NCBI GenBank assembly: GCA_018660415.1
Contig: JABJKG010000002.1
Location: 1 to 64,000, forward strand
Length of the DNA stretch: 64,000 nt
DNA from: a bacterium
GTDB taxonomy: Bacteria > Babelota > Babeliae > Babelales > UBA12409
Direction of reading: 5' to 3'
Notes under the pieces: model-generated
Seen by the model: only the letters and a program-made list of their open reading frames with translations
The model's database searches: none
What the model was told of the DNA's origin: nothing
Made by a program: the position numbers and the translations under genes
Shown here: piece after piece, positions 8,996 through 17,242 of the stretch
Numbering within the stretch: the first letter of the stretch is position 1
How the letters are laid out: every line of letters begins with the position of its first letter

Positions 8996-10813
8996 TTAGG
9001 TACTCTTAATTAATTCTTTAGATCTAAAGATTAATAACGAAATAGCAGCAGGAGTCATCCCTGGTATCAACATTGCTTGAGCAATAGTGTCAGGCTTATG
9101 GTGATTAAGTTTTTCCTGTAACTCTTTAGAAAGACCGCATATCGTTGCAAACTGTAAATCCATAGGAATGCTCATTTGGCGGTATTTTTGTGCCTTGCGA
9201 ATCTCTTTTTCTTCGCGAATCAAGTATTCATAATACTTAATATCCGCATAAATATTAATGACCGTGCGATCAGCGAGGGTTTCAGGAGTTAAAGCCCGGA
9301 TAGCTTCCTTATTACAGGTAAGCTCGCCAAACATTCTGAGTAATTGGCCGGTGTTATACTTACTTCTTAGATCAGAAACAATCTTATTAACCAAGTTCTT
9401 TTCTTTACAGAAATCAAAGTACAATTGTTCATCAATCAACCCGAGGGTGTACCCTTTATCGGTAAGTCGTGCAAAAGCATTATCCTGCCTGAGCGATATT
9501 CTGCGCTCAGCACGGGACGTAAACATGCGATACGGTTCATCTACCCCAAGCGATACAAGATCGTCTATCATGACGCCAATATAGGACTCTTCTCGTGAAA
9601 GAGTAAATTCTGGCTTGTTATTAATTTTTAAGTGAGCATTTATTCCGGCGATTAAGCCTTGTCCTGCAGCTTCTTCATAGCCGGTGGTGCCATTGATTTG
9701 TCCGGCAAGAAATAGGCCTGAAATTTCTTTTAATTCAAGAGTATGCTTGAGTTGTTCGGGATGAACAAAGTCATACTCAATTGCGTACCCAGGCTTGGTT
9801 ATAACCGCATTCTCAAAGCCTTTAATGCTTTGTATATAATCTAATTGGACATCAAGGGGCAATGAAGTAGAAAGGCCGTTAGGATAGAGCTCATCAGAAT
9901 CAGCACCTTCAGGTTCTACAAAGATATGATGTGAAGCTTTGTCGGCAAAACGGGAGATTTTATCTTCAATAGAAGGGCAGTAGCGTGGGCCTATACCCTC
10001 AATTTTACCACCAAATAATGCAGACTTGCTTAAGTTGTCATGAATAACTTTGTGTGTATTTGCATTGGTATGAGTGATATAACAATCATGGGTATTGGAA
10101 ACTTTGTGAGGATAGAACTCAAATAAGTATTCTAGCTCATGAGAGTCTTGGCGTTCCATCTTGCTAAAATCTACACTTTCTTTTAAAAGACGGGGCGGTG
10201 TTCCTGTCTTGAGGCGTCCCAGCTTGAGTCCAAGCTCTTTGAGCTGTGGAGACAAGGAGTTAGCAGCCTGTTCATCACGGCGTCCACCAGGTTGGCTTTC
10301 TTGGCCGATATGGATAGTTCCTTTAAGAAAGGTACCTGTGGTAACGACTACTGATGATGCATAAAATTCTTGATTGTTTTTGGTGATAACACCAGTAATT
10401 TGTTTATCGTCGTTGATAATAACGCTGTCGACCATATCACTTACAATAGTGAGGCTTTCCAAAGCTTCAAGCTTTTCGCGACTTAATTGAGCGTACTTAT
10501 CTTTATCGATCTGAAGCCTTAGGCCTTGTACAGCCGGACCCTTTTTGGTGTTGAGCATGCGGGCTTGAATGTACGTTTGAGTACAGAGCTTAGGCATAAG
10601 CCCACCAAGCGCACTGACCTCGAATACAATATGGCCTTTGCCCAACCCACCAATTGCTGGGTTACATGGCATCCAACCAATTTTATTCTTATCTAAGGTT
10701 ATTAAGAGGGTATGAGACCCCATAGTCGCAGCAGCATGAGCAGCTTCGATTCCTGCATGTCCGCCACCGACCACGATGACATCAAATGTATTATTAAATG
10801 ACTTAGTATTCAT
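8996..10813 (-). CDS. mnmG: tRNA uridine-5-carboxymethylaminomethyl modification enzyme MnmG (GidA)
   Basis: 605 residues, slightly shorter than E. coli MnmG (629). The FAD-binding GxGxxG-type motif is at the N-terminus (VIVVGGGHAGIEAAHAA). The family signatures are clear (GPRYCPSIEDKI; the GQINGTTGYEEAAGQGL segment). With MnmE it installs the cmnm5 group at U34 of tRNAs using FAD and methylene-THF. mnmE is not in this window. The gene stands alone between an exported-protein cluster and a terminator at 10858-10889. Although mnmG can lie near oriC, no DnaA-box cluster or dnaA is seen here. Confidence 0.97.
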   Translation of the reverse strand: MNTKSFNNTFDVIVVGGGHAGIEAAHAAATMGSHTLLITLDKNKIGWMPCNPAIGGLGKGHIVFEVSALGGLMPKLCTQTYIQARMLNTKKGPAVQGLRLQIDKDKYAQLSREKLEALESLTIVSDMVDSVIINDDKQITGVITKNNQEFYASSVVVTTGTFLKGTIHIGQESQPGGRRDEQAANSLSPQLKELGLKLGRLKTGTPPRLLKESVDFSKMERQDSHELEYLFEFYPHKVSNTHDCYITHTNANTHKVIHDNLSKSALFGGKIEGIGPRYCPSIEDKISRFADKASHHIFVEPEGADSDELYPNGLSTSLPLDVQLDYIQSIKGFENAVITKPGYAIEYDFVHPEQLKHTLELKEISGLFLAGQINGTTGYEEAAGQGLIAGINAHLKINNKPEFTLSREESYIGVMIDDLVSLGVDEPYRMFTSRAERRISLRQDNAFARLTDKGYTLGLIDEQLYFDFCKEKNLVNKIVSDLRSKYNTGQLLRMFGELTCNKEAIRALTPETLADRTVINIYADIKYYEYLIREEKEIRKAQKYRQMSIPMDLQFATICGLSKELQEKLNHHKPDTIAQAMLIPGMTPAAISLLIFRSKELIKST

Positions 10814-10849
10814 GAAATGAAAATGTGCCTTATATATATTGGACTTAAA

Positions 10850-10889
10850 AAGAGATAGGAACTCTAAAATAAGAATATTCTAGAGTTCC
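10850..10889 (-). terminator. Terminator of the 363-residue exported protein gene
   Basis: A perfect 9-bp inverted repeat (GGAACTCTA at 10858-10866 and TAGAGTTCC at 10881-10889) lies 12 bp beyond the stop at 10901. On the minus strand it is followed by a loosely T-rich stretch. It separates this gene from mnmG. Confidence 0.7.
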
Positions 10890-10900
10890 TATTATATCAA

Positions 10901-11992
10901 TTAGTGAGCGTGAGGATTTTTCTTAAGGAACATAATGTTTCCCTTAATCCTTGGCTTTAAAACATCTGTTGGAAGTGTTTCAACAGGATACTTCTTCATG
11001 AAGTGGTCTTTAAGATTAAGCAATTGCCCTTTAAACTTCTGTGCTTCAGGTGGAGCATCCTTTTGAAGTTTTGTTTGCAATCGAGCAAGCTCTTGTACCA
11101 ACTTCTTGATTGTCTTAGTTTCTCTGTTTTCTTTTACAAAAACATAGATATCTTGAAGACCATCCTTAACATTTCCTTCCTTATCAACAATTATCTCTAA
11201 GGCCTTATCTGCATACTCTGCAAATGGCATGTTAGGATCGGTATTTAAGATCTTGATAGCCATTCCAAGCATCCAGTCGTAAGGATTTTCGAGCTCAGAC
11301 TTAAATGTTTTGTCGAAGTTTTTAATAAGGTCCAACATCTTACGTTGTTTCTTATTCTTATCAAGGAAGTCATGGAACTTTTCTAAGCCAGGTAACGGCT
11401 TCCCATTTTCACCTTCCATAAGTTTCATCCACTCTGTAAAGTAGTAGTACAATGGCTTAGTATCTTTCTTATCCAAGAACTCCTCAAGAAGAGTTAAGAA
11501 TCGAGCAACCTTATCAATTTCAGGGAATAGTGCTGTATTATTATTATCTCTAAACACAGAGACAATAACACCCGTGTAGTGAGCTATAGGCTTTTGCTTA
11601 GCGACAATCGTATTGAAAAATTCATTACTCATGCCGTCAACAAGAACCGGAAGACACTCTCTATTATAAGCAAGGCAGCCGTTAAATACTGCTTCCATAA
11701 TTTGGTCACGACTTTCTCGGATCATGCCAGCTTGTTGTTCAGGAGTGAAAACACCCACGGCAGCAGCAATCTCTTCCTTAGAAAGAGGTTTACATGATGG
11801 GTTTATTTTTTTATAGAGGCAACCCAACTCTTTTGGTATGTTTGCATGACCAGCCATTTGTGCAGCATTCATAAAAATAGCCAAAGCTTCACCAGTTTCC
11901 TGGGTAAGATCTTTTGGTGCAGCAGAAATATGCTGGGTCATAACACCGGTCGATAATGTAATCATCAACAAGCTTAATAGTTTTTTCTTCAT
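10901..11992 (-). CDS. Exported alpha-helical protein of unknown function
   Basis: 363 residues with a signal peptide (~1-24, ending near ISA). The body is helical and charged, with four Cys in the first half that could form disulfides in the periplasm. A C-terminal block (IYVFVKENRETKTIKKLVQ) resembles LYTFLKDNRENRSFNDMMS in the gene at 13304-13957 on the other side of mraY, so the two are probably distant paralogues. AAAGGA lies 7 nt upstream of the ATG. A hairpin sits in the leader at 12030-12059. No known domain recognised. Confidence 0.75.
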   Translation of the reverse strand: MKKKLLSLLMITLSTGVMTQHISAAPKDLTQETGEALAIFMNAAQMAGHANIPKELGCLYKKINPSCKPLSKEEIAAAVGVFTPEQQAGMIRESRDQIMEAVFNGCLAYNRECLPVLVDGMSNEFFNTIVAKQKPIAHYTGVIVSVFRDNNNTALFPEIDKVARFLTLLEEFLDKKDTKPLYYYFTEWMKLMEGENGKPLPGLEKFHDFLDKNKKQRKMLDLIKNFDKTFKSELENPYDWMLGMAIKILNTDPNMPFAEYADKALEIIVDKEGNVKDGLQDIYVFVKENRETKTIKKLVQELARLQTKLQKDAPPEAQKFKGQLLNLKDHFMKKYPVETLPTDVLKPRIKGNIMFLKKNPHAH

Positions 11993-12024
11993 AAGTAGTC
12001 CTTTCCACTTTAATATTCTTCAAA

Positions 12025-12059
12025 TAAAAATATCGCCATTGTATATATTTAGGCGATAT
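12025..12059 (-). promoter_or_regulatory. Leader hairpin with T-tract upstream of the exported protein gene
   Basis: A perfect 8-bp inverted repeat (ATATCGCC at 12030-12037, GGCGATAT at 12052-12059) is followed on the minus strand by TTTTTATTTG. It has terminator shape but lies 38 bp upstream of a start codon with no minus-strand gene before it. It could be an attenuator, an operator palindrome, or the end of a short RNA. Confidence 0.4.
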
Positions 12060-12229
12060 AGCACGTAAAACTTAATTCTTTATGCTAATAATAGTTTAAA
12101 ATATTGCTTCAATAAAGTCAAAGGGATCCTCCTATTGGGCGTTTTGGGCTTGCTAATAAGGAAAAATGGCGGTAGGCTAAAAGGGCTGTTTTAACGTAGA
12201 AAAGTCTTAATTTTGGGGTGGCAAATCGC

Positions 12230-13294
12230 ATGATATATGCTCTTTCACGTGTTTTAATCAATCTTCATACTGGTTTTAATGTATTACATTATGTCAGTTT
12301 TCGCTCTATAGCGGCACTCCTATCTGCCTTGATTCTTTCTATTCTAGTGGGAAACTGGTTTATATACCTGGCACAGCGGCAATTTCGGTCAAAACAGCGA
12401 GAGTATACTCCTGAAACTCATCAGTCTAAAAGTGATATGCCTACCATGGGTGGATTGTTTATCCTGTTTGTAGTCAGTATTACCACACTGTTTTGGTGTG
12501 ATTTGAGTAATAGATATATTTGGATTTTCCTCTTTACGCTTTGGACTTATGGGGTTATAGGCTTTTTTGATGACTGGTCAAAAATAAAGCAGAAACAGGG
12601 CATTTCCGCTCGTTCTAAGATTCTTTTACAGGCAGGAGCGGCATTACTGATCAGTGTGCTCTTGGTTTGGTGGGGTGGTCTCAATACAACCTTGTCAGTA
12701 CCTTTTATCAAGAGTTTTTCTCCTCAATTAGGAGTGTTTTTCATTCCATGGGCTTTATTTGTCTTGATTGGAACCAGTAATGCAGTGAACCTGACTGATG
12801 GCCTTGATGGTCTAGCGATTGGCTCTCTTATTCTTAATTTTGCTACATTTGCATCGATTTGTTATCTGGCTGGTCATACTGTGATATCGGCCTACCTGGG
12901 TATTCCATTTGCCCATACTGCAGAGCTAACAGTAGTTGGAGGAGCGCTCGTGGGTGCTTCCCTGGGATTTCTCTGGTACAACTCCTATCCTGCACAGATT
13001 TTCATGGGTGATGTAGGTTCATTAGCACTTGGCGCAGTTTTAGGTCTGATGGCCCTGATGAGCAAGCAAGAAATGCTCTTACCGATAGCTGGAGGTCTTT
13101 TTGTTATCGAAACCCTCTCTGTGATCATCCAGGTTGCCTCTTTTAGGCTATTAGGACGTCGATTTTTCCGAATGGCGCCTATTCATCATCATTTTGAGCT
13201 AATTGGATGGAAAGAAGCGAAAATAACGGTCAGATTTGGCATTATTACCTTTATTCTGTGTCTTATTGCTCTTATTACCCTAAAAGTACGTTAA
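12230..13294 (+). CDS. mraY: Phospho-N-acetylmuramoyl-pentapeptide transferase MraY
   Basis: 354 residues, about ten membrane segments. Family motifs are present: MPTMGGLFIL, the Asp pair in GFFDDWSK, AVNLTDGLDGLAIG, MGDVGSLALGA and the HHHFEL loop near the C-terminus. MraY makes lipid I from UDP-MurNAc-pentapeptide and undecaprenyl phosphate. A GTG at 12218 extends the frame, but the ATG at 12230 gives the normal N-terminus (E. coli also has SGFNVF and an SFRSI-like segment at this spacing) and has GGGGTGG 8 nt upstream. Unusually, no other mur gene is adjacent; it stands between two exported-protein genes. Confidence 0.96.
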   Translation: MIYALSRVLINLHTGFNVLHYVSFRSIAALLSALILSILVGNWFIYLAQRQFRSKQREYTPETHQSKSDMPTMGGLFILFVVSITTLFWCDLSNRYIWIFLFTLWTYGVIGFFDDWSKIKQKQGISARSKILLQAGAALLISVLLVWWGGLNTTLSVPFIKSFSPQLGVFFIPWALFVLIGTSNAVNLTDGLDGLAIGSLILNFATFASICYLAGHTVISAYLGIPFAHTAELTVVGGALVGASLGFLWYNSYPAQIFMGDVGSLALGAVLGLMALMSKQEMLLPIAGGLFVIETLSVIIQVASFRLLGRRFFRMAPIHHHFELIGWKEAKITVRFGIITFILCLIALITLKVR

Positions 13295-13303
13295 ATTGCA
13301 AAT

Positions 13304-13957
13304 TTAGGCCTTTTTTGACCCATTTGGGGAGGTTGTTTGGATGTTTTTTTTATGTACATTGGCATGTCTGTTTTTCATTACCGAGAACATTTTGAACTGG
13401 AGCCCCCATCCAACACTGACTGTGAGGGTTTGAGAGTTACTCCTGGTTTGGCTGCTTGGCTTAATAAGGGCACATGAACAGATAAGGGCAAACTGCTGAG
13501 CGAACTTTTTTGCTACATTAAATACACTAACAGATGGTTGAATTGCTGCCAGTTTACTCATCATATCGTTAAATGACCGGTTTTCGCGATTATCCTTTAA
13601 AAAGGTATATAAGTTCTTACAATTGGTATCGGTTTGGATGTGAGGTTTGAGGTATCCCATCCATATGTCAAAATGTGTTGATAATGACTCATCCTTGTCC
13701 ATATTGCAAAAATCAATACAGGCCTGAATGAATACCGGATCCATCTTAAGAAAGACTGTATCTCGAAACTCATTTGGCAATGCCGGAAGGATCATAACCG
13801 TATCAACCTCTTTTTTATCAAAGGTTGGTATAGCCTGAGGAGGCTTATTATGCTTGAGCGCTGTTTGCTCCGGAGCTTTTTTTGTCTTTGGCTTTCCAAA
13901 GAATGCTGAAGTGAGGAATATACTGATCAGAATACCGATCGAAATGAACTTTTTCAT
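13304..13957 (-). CDS. Exported protein of unknown function, converging on mraY
   Basis: 217 residues with a signal peptide (~1-20) and a Lys/Pro-rich linker, then a helical domain with several Cys. The block LYTFLKDNRENRSF matches the paralogue at 10901-11992 (IYVFVKENRETKTI). The last ~50 residues are low-complexity Ser/Thr/Asn/Lys and may be disordered. GGGGGTC precedes the ATG. The stop lies 9 bp from the mraY stop on the opposite strand. No known domain recognised. Confidence 0.65.
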   Translation of the reverse strand: MKKFISIGILISIFLTSAFFGKPKTKKAPEQTALKHNKPPQAIPTFDKKEVDTVMILPALPNEFRDTVFLKMDPVFIQACIDFCNMDKDESLSTHFDIWMGYLKPHIQTDTNCKNLYTFLKDNRENRSFNDMMSKLAAIQPSVSVFNVAKKFAQQFALICSCALIKPSSQTRSNSQTLTVSVGWGLQFKMFSVMKNRHANVHKKNIQTTSPNGSKKA

Positions 13958-14027
13958 TTAAGACCCCCATCTTTTTTATAATGACTAATTGTATATCATT
14001 TTTGCATTAGAAGGGGGTTTTGTCAAT

Positions 14028-14573
14028 TCACTCGTCGTAGTAACTTTTGAGTTTGACCCATTTAGAGAAGCAAATTTGTCCCAAGTTTGAGGTGGGGTAC
14101 AGTGATGTTTTTTCTTTGAGGACAATGCCATCACAAACGATGCCATATGTGTGATCGAATGCTTTTCGAACCAGCTTGTTGGTGTTAGTCCAAGATAGAG
14201 CTTTTTGGAGTGGTGCGAGCATGATACCCTCTTGTTTTGCGATAGTAGCTGCAATTTTCATTCGTTGCTCTATAGGCATGTCAGGGATCATGACATCCAG
14301 CAGGATTAACTGTCCTGAGTGAGTGTCACTACCAGCAAGGATGGTTGGAATTTTGCGCCTGCCTTCAGTCGAAACGAGCTCAAGGTCAAGATCGTATTCC
14401 GTTGTATTGGTAAGCATTGAGGTTAAGATATCTTGGGGTAGCTTGTTTCCGTGTCTGGTAAAGAACTCACCATTTTCACGAACCACTCGCCATCCATCAA
14501 ACTTTGGTTGAGCCCAATATTTATCTGGAGTGATATTACTTATCAGAGGTATCGGTTGCGGAGGATAACGCAT
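14028..14573 (-). CDS. Minimal ATP-dependent DNA ligase-like adenylation (nucleotidyltransferase) protein
   Basis: 181 residues from the ATG at 14573. Covalent nucleotidyltransferase motifs appear in order: motif I KFDG (K24, the presumed adenylated Lys) with R29; motif III LDLELV (63-67, where ligases usually have LDGEL); IIIa LILLDVM (~89-95); motif IV DGIVLKEK (148-155); motif V KWVKLK (171-176). The protein ends five residues after motif V, so the OB-fold domain of DNA ligases is absent. The longest frame starts at 14651 inside the upstream gene; the inner ATG is preferred because motif I then lies at a usual distance. It still overlaps the upstream gene by 38 bp, so both are probably translated from one message. 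It could be a nick-sealing or end-adenylating enzyme, or a derived activity. Confidence 0.7.
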   Translation of the reverse strand: MRYPPQPIPLISNITPDKYWAQPKFDGWRVVRENGEFFTRHGNKLPQDILTSMLTNTTEYDLDLELVSTEGRRKIPTILAGSDTHSGQLILLDVMIPDMPIEQRMKIAATIAKQEGIMLAPLQKALSWTNTNKLVRKAFDHTYGIVCDGIVLKEKTSLYPTSNLGQICFSKWVKLKSYYDE

Positions 14574-15069
14574 TGTAAAAACCCATTTCGCGAAATTTAT
14601 CTCTAATTTCGGTATATAAATCGTAGGATATAGCCGAGTTGAGTTCATCATCGGTTTTATCCTTTAAAAACTTTTCTACTTCTTTAATAAATAGGTCGTA
14701 TGCTCCGGCCTGTTTATAATCAAACTTGTGAATGACTTGATCATCATACTGTTCTGGCTTGATGACATCGTCACCCATAATTCCAAAAAAGCTTTTATCC
14801 CCCTTTTCATGAACAATATAAGTTGGAAGTCCTGCAAAGGGGAGTTGGTCAATAGTGAACCCTTTTTTTAAGGCAGGGACTTTCTTTTTTTTCTTTTCTC
14901 CAGACTTGCCACCACCAATGTAACCAAATTTTGCAGCAGCAAAGAAAATTGCCCGTGTTAGACCTAAACTTTTTGATTCAGATTCAGTATATCCAAGTCT
15001 TTTTGCAACACAGTAATAAAACGCTGCACAGATTGGAAATCTGTTAATAAAATATTTTCTTTCTGCCAT
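14536..15069 (-). CDS. Unknown cytoplasmic protein, partner of the ligase-like gene
   Basis: 177 residues without a signal peptide. It has a helical N-terminus, a short basic loop (~56-67, GEKKKKK preceded by a GGGKSG run), then an alpha/beta-looking segment and an acidic C-terminal helix. The GGGKSG stretch resembles a glycine-rich nucleotide loop, but the usual P-loop spacing is not met. It overlaps the adenylation-domain gene, so the two probably work together. AAGGA lies just upstream of the ATG. No family recognised. Confidence 0.7.
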   Translation of the reverse strand: MAERKYFINRFPICAAFYYCVAKRLGYTESESKSLGLTRAIFFAAAKFGYIGGGKSGEKKKKKVPALKKGFTIDQLPFAGLPTYIVHEKGDKSFFGIMGDDVIKPEQYDDQVIHKFDYKQAGAYDLFIKEVEKFLKDKTDDELNSAISYDLYTEIRDKFREMGFYNALSSATDTSDK

Positions 15070-15143
15070 GAGTTGTTCCTTATTAAGAGTTGTGATCTTT
15101 ATATAATTTAAACTATCACATTAGAATTATTGATTGCAATAGA

Positions 15144-15175
15144 ACAAAAAAAGCCTCTGTTTAACAGAGGCTTTT
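15144..15175 (-). terminator. Intrinsic terminator of the 313-residue exported protein gene
   Basis: A strong 9-bp stem (AAGCCTCTG / CAGAGGCTT) with a 5-nt loop is followed on the minus strand by seven T residues. It lies about 20 bp past the stop at 15197. Its sequence resembles the terminator at 16214-16240 behind the paralogous gene. Confidence 0.9.
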
Positions 15176-15196
15176 AGGGGTAGGTAATTGTTTAGT

Positions 15197-16138
15197 TTAA
15201 CCTGGCAACATGTTATATGCTTTATAGCCAAGTTTGGCGGTATGTTTTGCACCAAAACGTAAGGGCCATGTCCATCGCGATGTTAATGCCCACTCGATTC
15301 CGTTTAGGAATCTAACCTTAAGTTTTAAGAGAGTTCGTAATCCATTAATGCGATTTATATACTCCTGGGTAGACTGCAGTTCTTTTTCCAGCTTGTGCAT
15401 AGCTTCAGAGTTACTTTTATCGGTGTGTTCTATTTTGAATTGTATAGCTTCTATATTTTTTTGTTGTACTTGCGATAGTAAGGTTAGCTGCTCGCTCAGT
15501 AGTTCGTTAATTTCGAAGATAAAGTTTCTCATGCCACTATATCCCTGATTTATATTTACATTTACCATTGAAGGATTGTGGAGTGTTTCTGCGTATCTAA
15601 ATAACGTATCGCTCATGATTTCGGTAGCCATAAGGTTGGCCAGTTCTTTTTGTCGTTCTGGTGAAAGATTTACTTCAAGAAATTCAAACGACTCCATAAT
15701 TAAATTACTCAGTATGCTTTGTTGTTCTTTAGCCGATGTAGATACTCTTTGTAACAGTTCATTCAAGTCGGATCCTAGATAAGAGGTTATAGCCTCTGCG
15801 CCACTAGTAAACATATTGTTTTTTACTTTTAAACTAGCACTAAGCAAATGGGCAATCCATTCTTCAGTAATGATTTCAGCTTGAGTTTTAATATCGCTGA
15901 AATCTACACAATCAATATCATTGCAATGAGCTCTAAATGCACTAAGGGTAGCCTTTTCAATGATTTCATGAACCACGTCACTTTCTTCATCACTATCTAG
16001 ATCCAAAACAGGTCCTTCAATAGGATCAAAAAATTCTTCAACAGTTTCTTCTACAATCTCATCTGGTCCACCAGCATAAAGGCCAGATATTACACTAAGG
16101 CCCAGTAGGAGATAAAAAAGTGTTTTTTTGTTCTTCAT
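15197..16138 (-). CDS. Exported helical protein, tandem paralogue A
   Basis: 313 residues with a signal peptide (~1-22). An acidic stretch follows (~25-55), then a long helical domain with conserved blocks shared with the next gene: MATEIMSDTLFRYAETL, INQGYSGMRNFIFEIN, LLSQVQQKNIEAIQFKI and a C-terminal RWTWPLRFGAKHTAKL. Coiled-coil-like heptads occur around 200-265. No enzyme motif is seen. Gene plus terminator appears to be a tandem duplicate of 16268-17179. Probably a periplasmic or secreted structural or host-directed protein; function unknown. Confidence 0.75.
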   Translation of the reverse strand: MKNKKTLFYLLLGLSVISGLYAGGPDEIVEETVEEFFDPIEGPVLDLDSDEESDVVHEIIEKATLSAFRAHCNDIDCVDFSDIKTQAEIITEEWIAHLLSASLKVKNNMFTSGAEAITSYLGSDLNELLQRVSTSAKEQQSILSNLIMESFEFLEVNLSPERQKELANLMATEIMSDTLFRYAETLHNPSMVNVNINQGYSGMRNFIFEINELLSEQLTLLSQVQQKNIEAIQFKIEHTDKSNSEAMHKLEKELQSTQEYINRINGLRTLLKLKVRFLNGIEWALTSRWTWPLRFGAKHTAKLGYKAYNMLPG

Positions 16139-16213
16139 AAACCCAATCCATTTAATAGTAAACTTTATTATTGTTAAACTATCACATTGGGTTCTGGTTG
16201 TGCAAGAGAATAA

Positions 16214-16240
16214 GAAAAAACCCCTGATTAACAGGGGCTT
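16214..16240 (-). terminator. Intrinsic terminator of the 303-residue exported protein gene
   Basis: A 6-bp GC-rich stem (CCCCTG / CAGGGG at 16221-16237) with a 5-nt loop is followed on the minus strand by a T-tract. It lies about 30 bp past the stop at 16268. The loop and flanks resemble those of the terminator at 15144-15175, supporting duplication of the whole transcription unit. Confidence 0.9.
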
Positions 16241-16267
16241 TAACGGTTATTTACAGATATTTAAGTT

Positions 16268-17179
16268 TTAAGCTACTAGCTTGTAGCCTCTATAGGCAAG
16301 CTTAGCAGAGTTTTTGGCTGCAAAGCGGAATGCCCAGGTCCAACGGGAATTAGCTGCCCAGTCAATACCGCTCAAGAGGTTTACCTTGATTGACAATATC
16401 GTACGAATTGAATCAATGTAGTCCTTGTATTCTTGAGTGGCTTCAAGTGCATCCTCGAGCTTTTTCACTGAAAGTGGGTATTCAGCATTAACAGACCTTA
16501 ATTTTACTTTAATATTTTTTATATTTTGAGCTTGCACGAGAGATATTAAAGTAAACTGATTGTTTAATTTGTTTATTTCTTTAATAAGATTTTGCATGCC
16601 TTTATAGCCTTCATGCATTGCGATATCGATTACTGAAGGACCCTGCAGGCTTTTTGAATATCTGTAGAGTGTTTCAGTAATGATTTCGGTAGCCATTAAT
16701 GCAGCAAGTTCCTCTTTTTTTTCTGTAGTTAAAAGGACCTCGGCAGCATCTAACGATTCAATAATAATATCCTGTAGGACTTTATTTTGTTCTTGGGCAG
16801 ACTCAGAAATTTTTTGAGGCAACATAGTTAAGTTGGCACCCATATACACAGCAATAGACTGAGCCCCATTGTCATCAATTATTTTTTTAACACCTAATCC
16901 AGCGCTTAAAAGGTGTCCAATCCACATTTCAGCAATAATTTCTGATTCTTGGAAAGCAAAATCTTCACAGCTGATTTCCTCACTGTGGGCGTTGAGAGTA
17001 TTAGTTACAGCTAGCTGAATAAAATCACTGATTGACTGACTTTCTTCAGAGGCTGTGTCGTTGGTATTACTTATAGTAGCCTCAATAGCAACAGCCGTAC
17101 TTCCCGGCGTGTTAGCAAACAGGCCAGATACGGTACAGAGTGCGAGCAAAAGGCTCCAGAGTATCTTTTTGTTTTTCAT
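16268..17179 (-). CDS. Exported helical protein, tandem paralogue B
   Basis: 303 residues from the ATG at 17179, chosen because AAAGG lies 7 nt upstream and because the N-terminus (MKNKKILWSLLLAL) then matches paralogue A (MKNKKTLFYLLLGL). The signal peptide ends near residue 22. Shared blocks include MATEIITETLYRYSKSL, HEGYKGMQNLIKEIN and RWTWAFRFAAKNSAKLAYRGY. It is helical with likely coiled-coil segments. Function unknown; the pair has diverged substantially, so the duplication is not recent. Confidence 0.78.
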   Translation of the reverse strand: MKNKKILWSLLLALCTVSGLFANTPGSTAVAIEATISNTNDTASEESQSISDFIQLAVTNTLNAHSEEISCEDFAFQESEIIAEMWIGHLLSAGLGVKKIIDDNGAQSIAVYMGANLTMLPQKISESAQEQNKVLQDIIIESLDAAEVLLTTEKKEELAALMATEIITETLYRYSKSLQGPSVIDIAMHEGYKGMQNLIKEINKLNNQFTLISLVQAQNIKNIKVKLRSVNAEYPLSVKKLEDALEATQEYKDYIDSIRTILSIKVNLLSGIDWAANSRWTWAFRFAAKNSAKLAYRGYKLVA

Positions 17180-17242
17180 AATAATACCTTTCAGTTTGAC
17201 ATTTATTGTATAGTATTTAGGTAAAAAGGTCAAAAGGGTACG

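Noticed and set aside
8996-10900. Replication origin near mnmG
   Set aside because: No cluster of DnaA boxes, no AT-rich repeat array and no dnaA, dnaN or parA neighbours.
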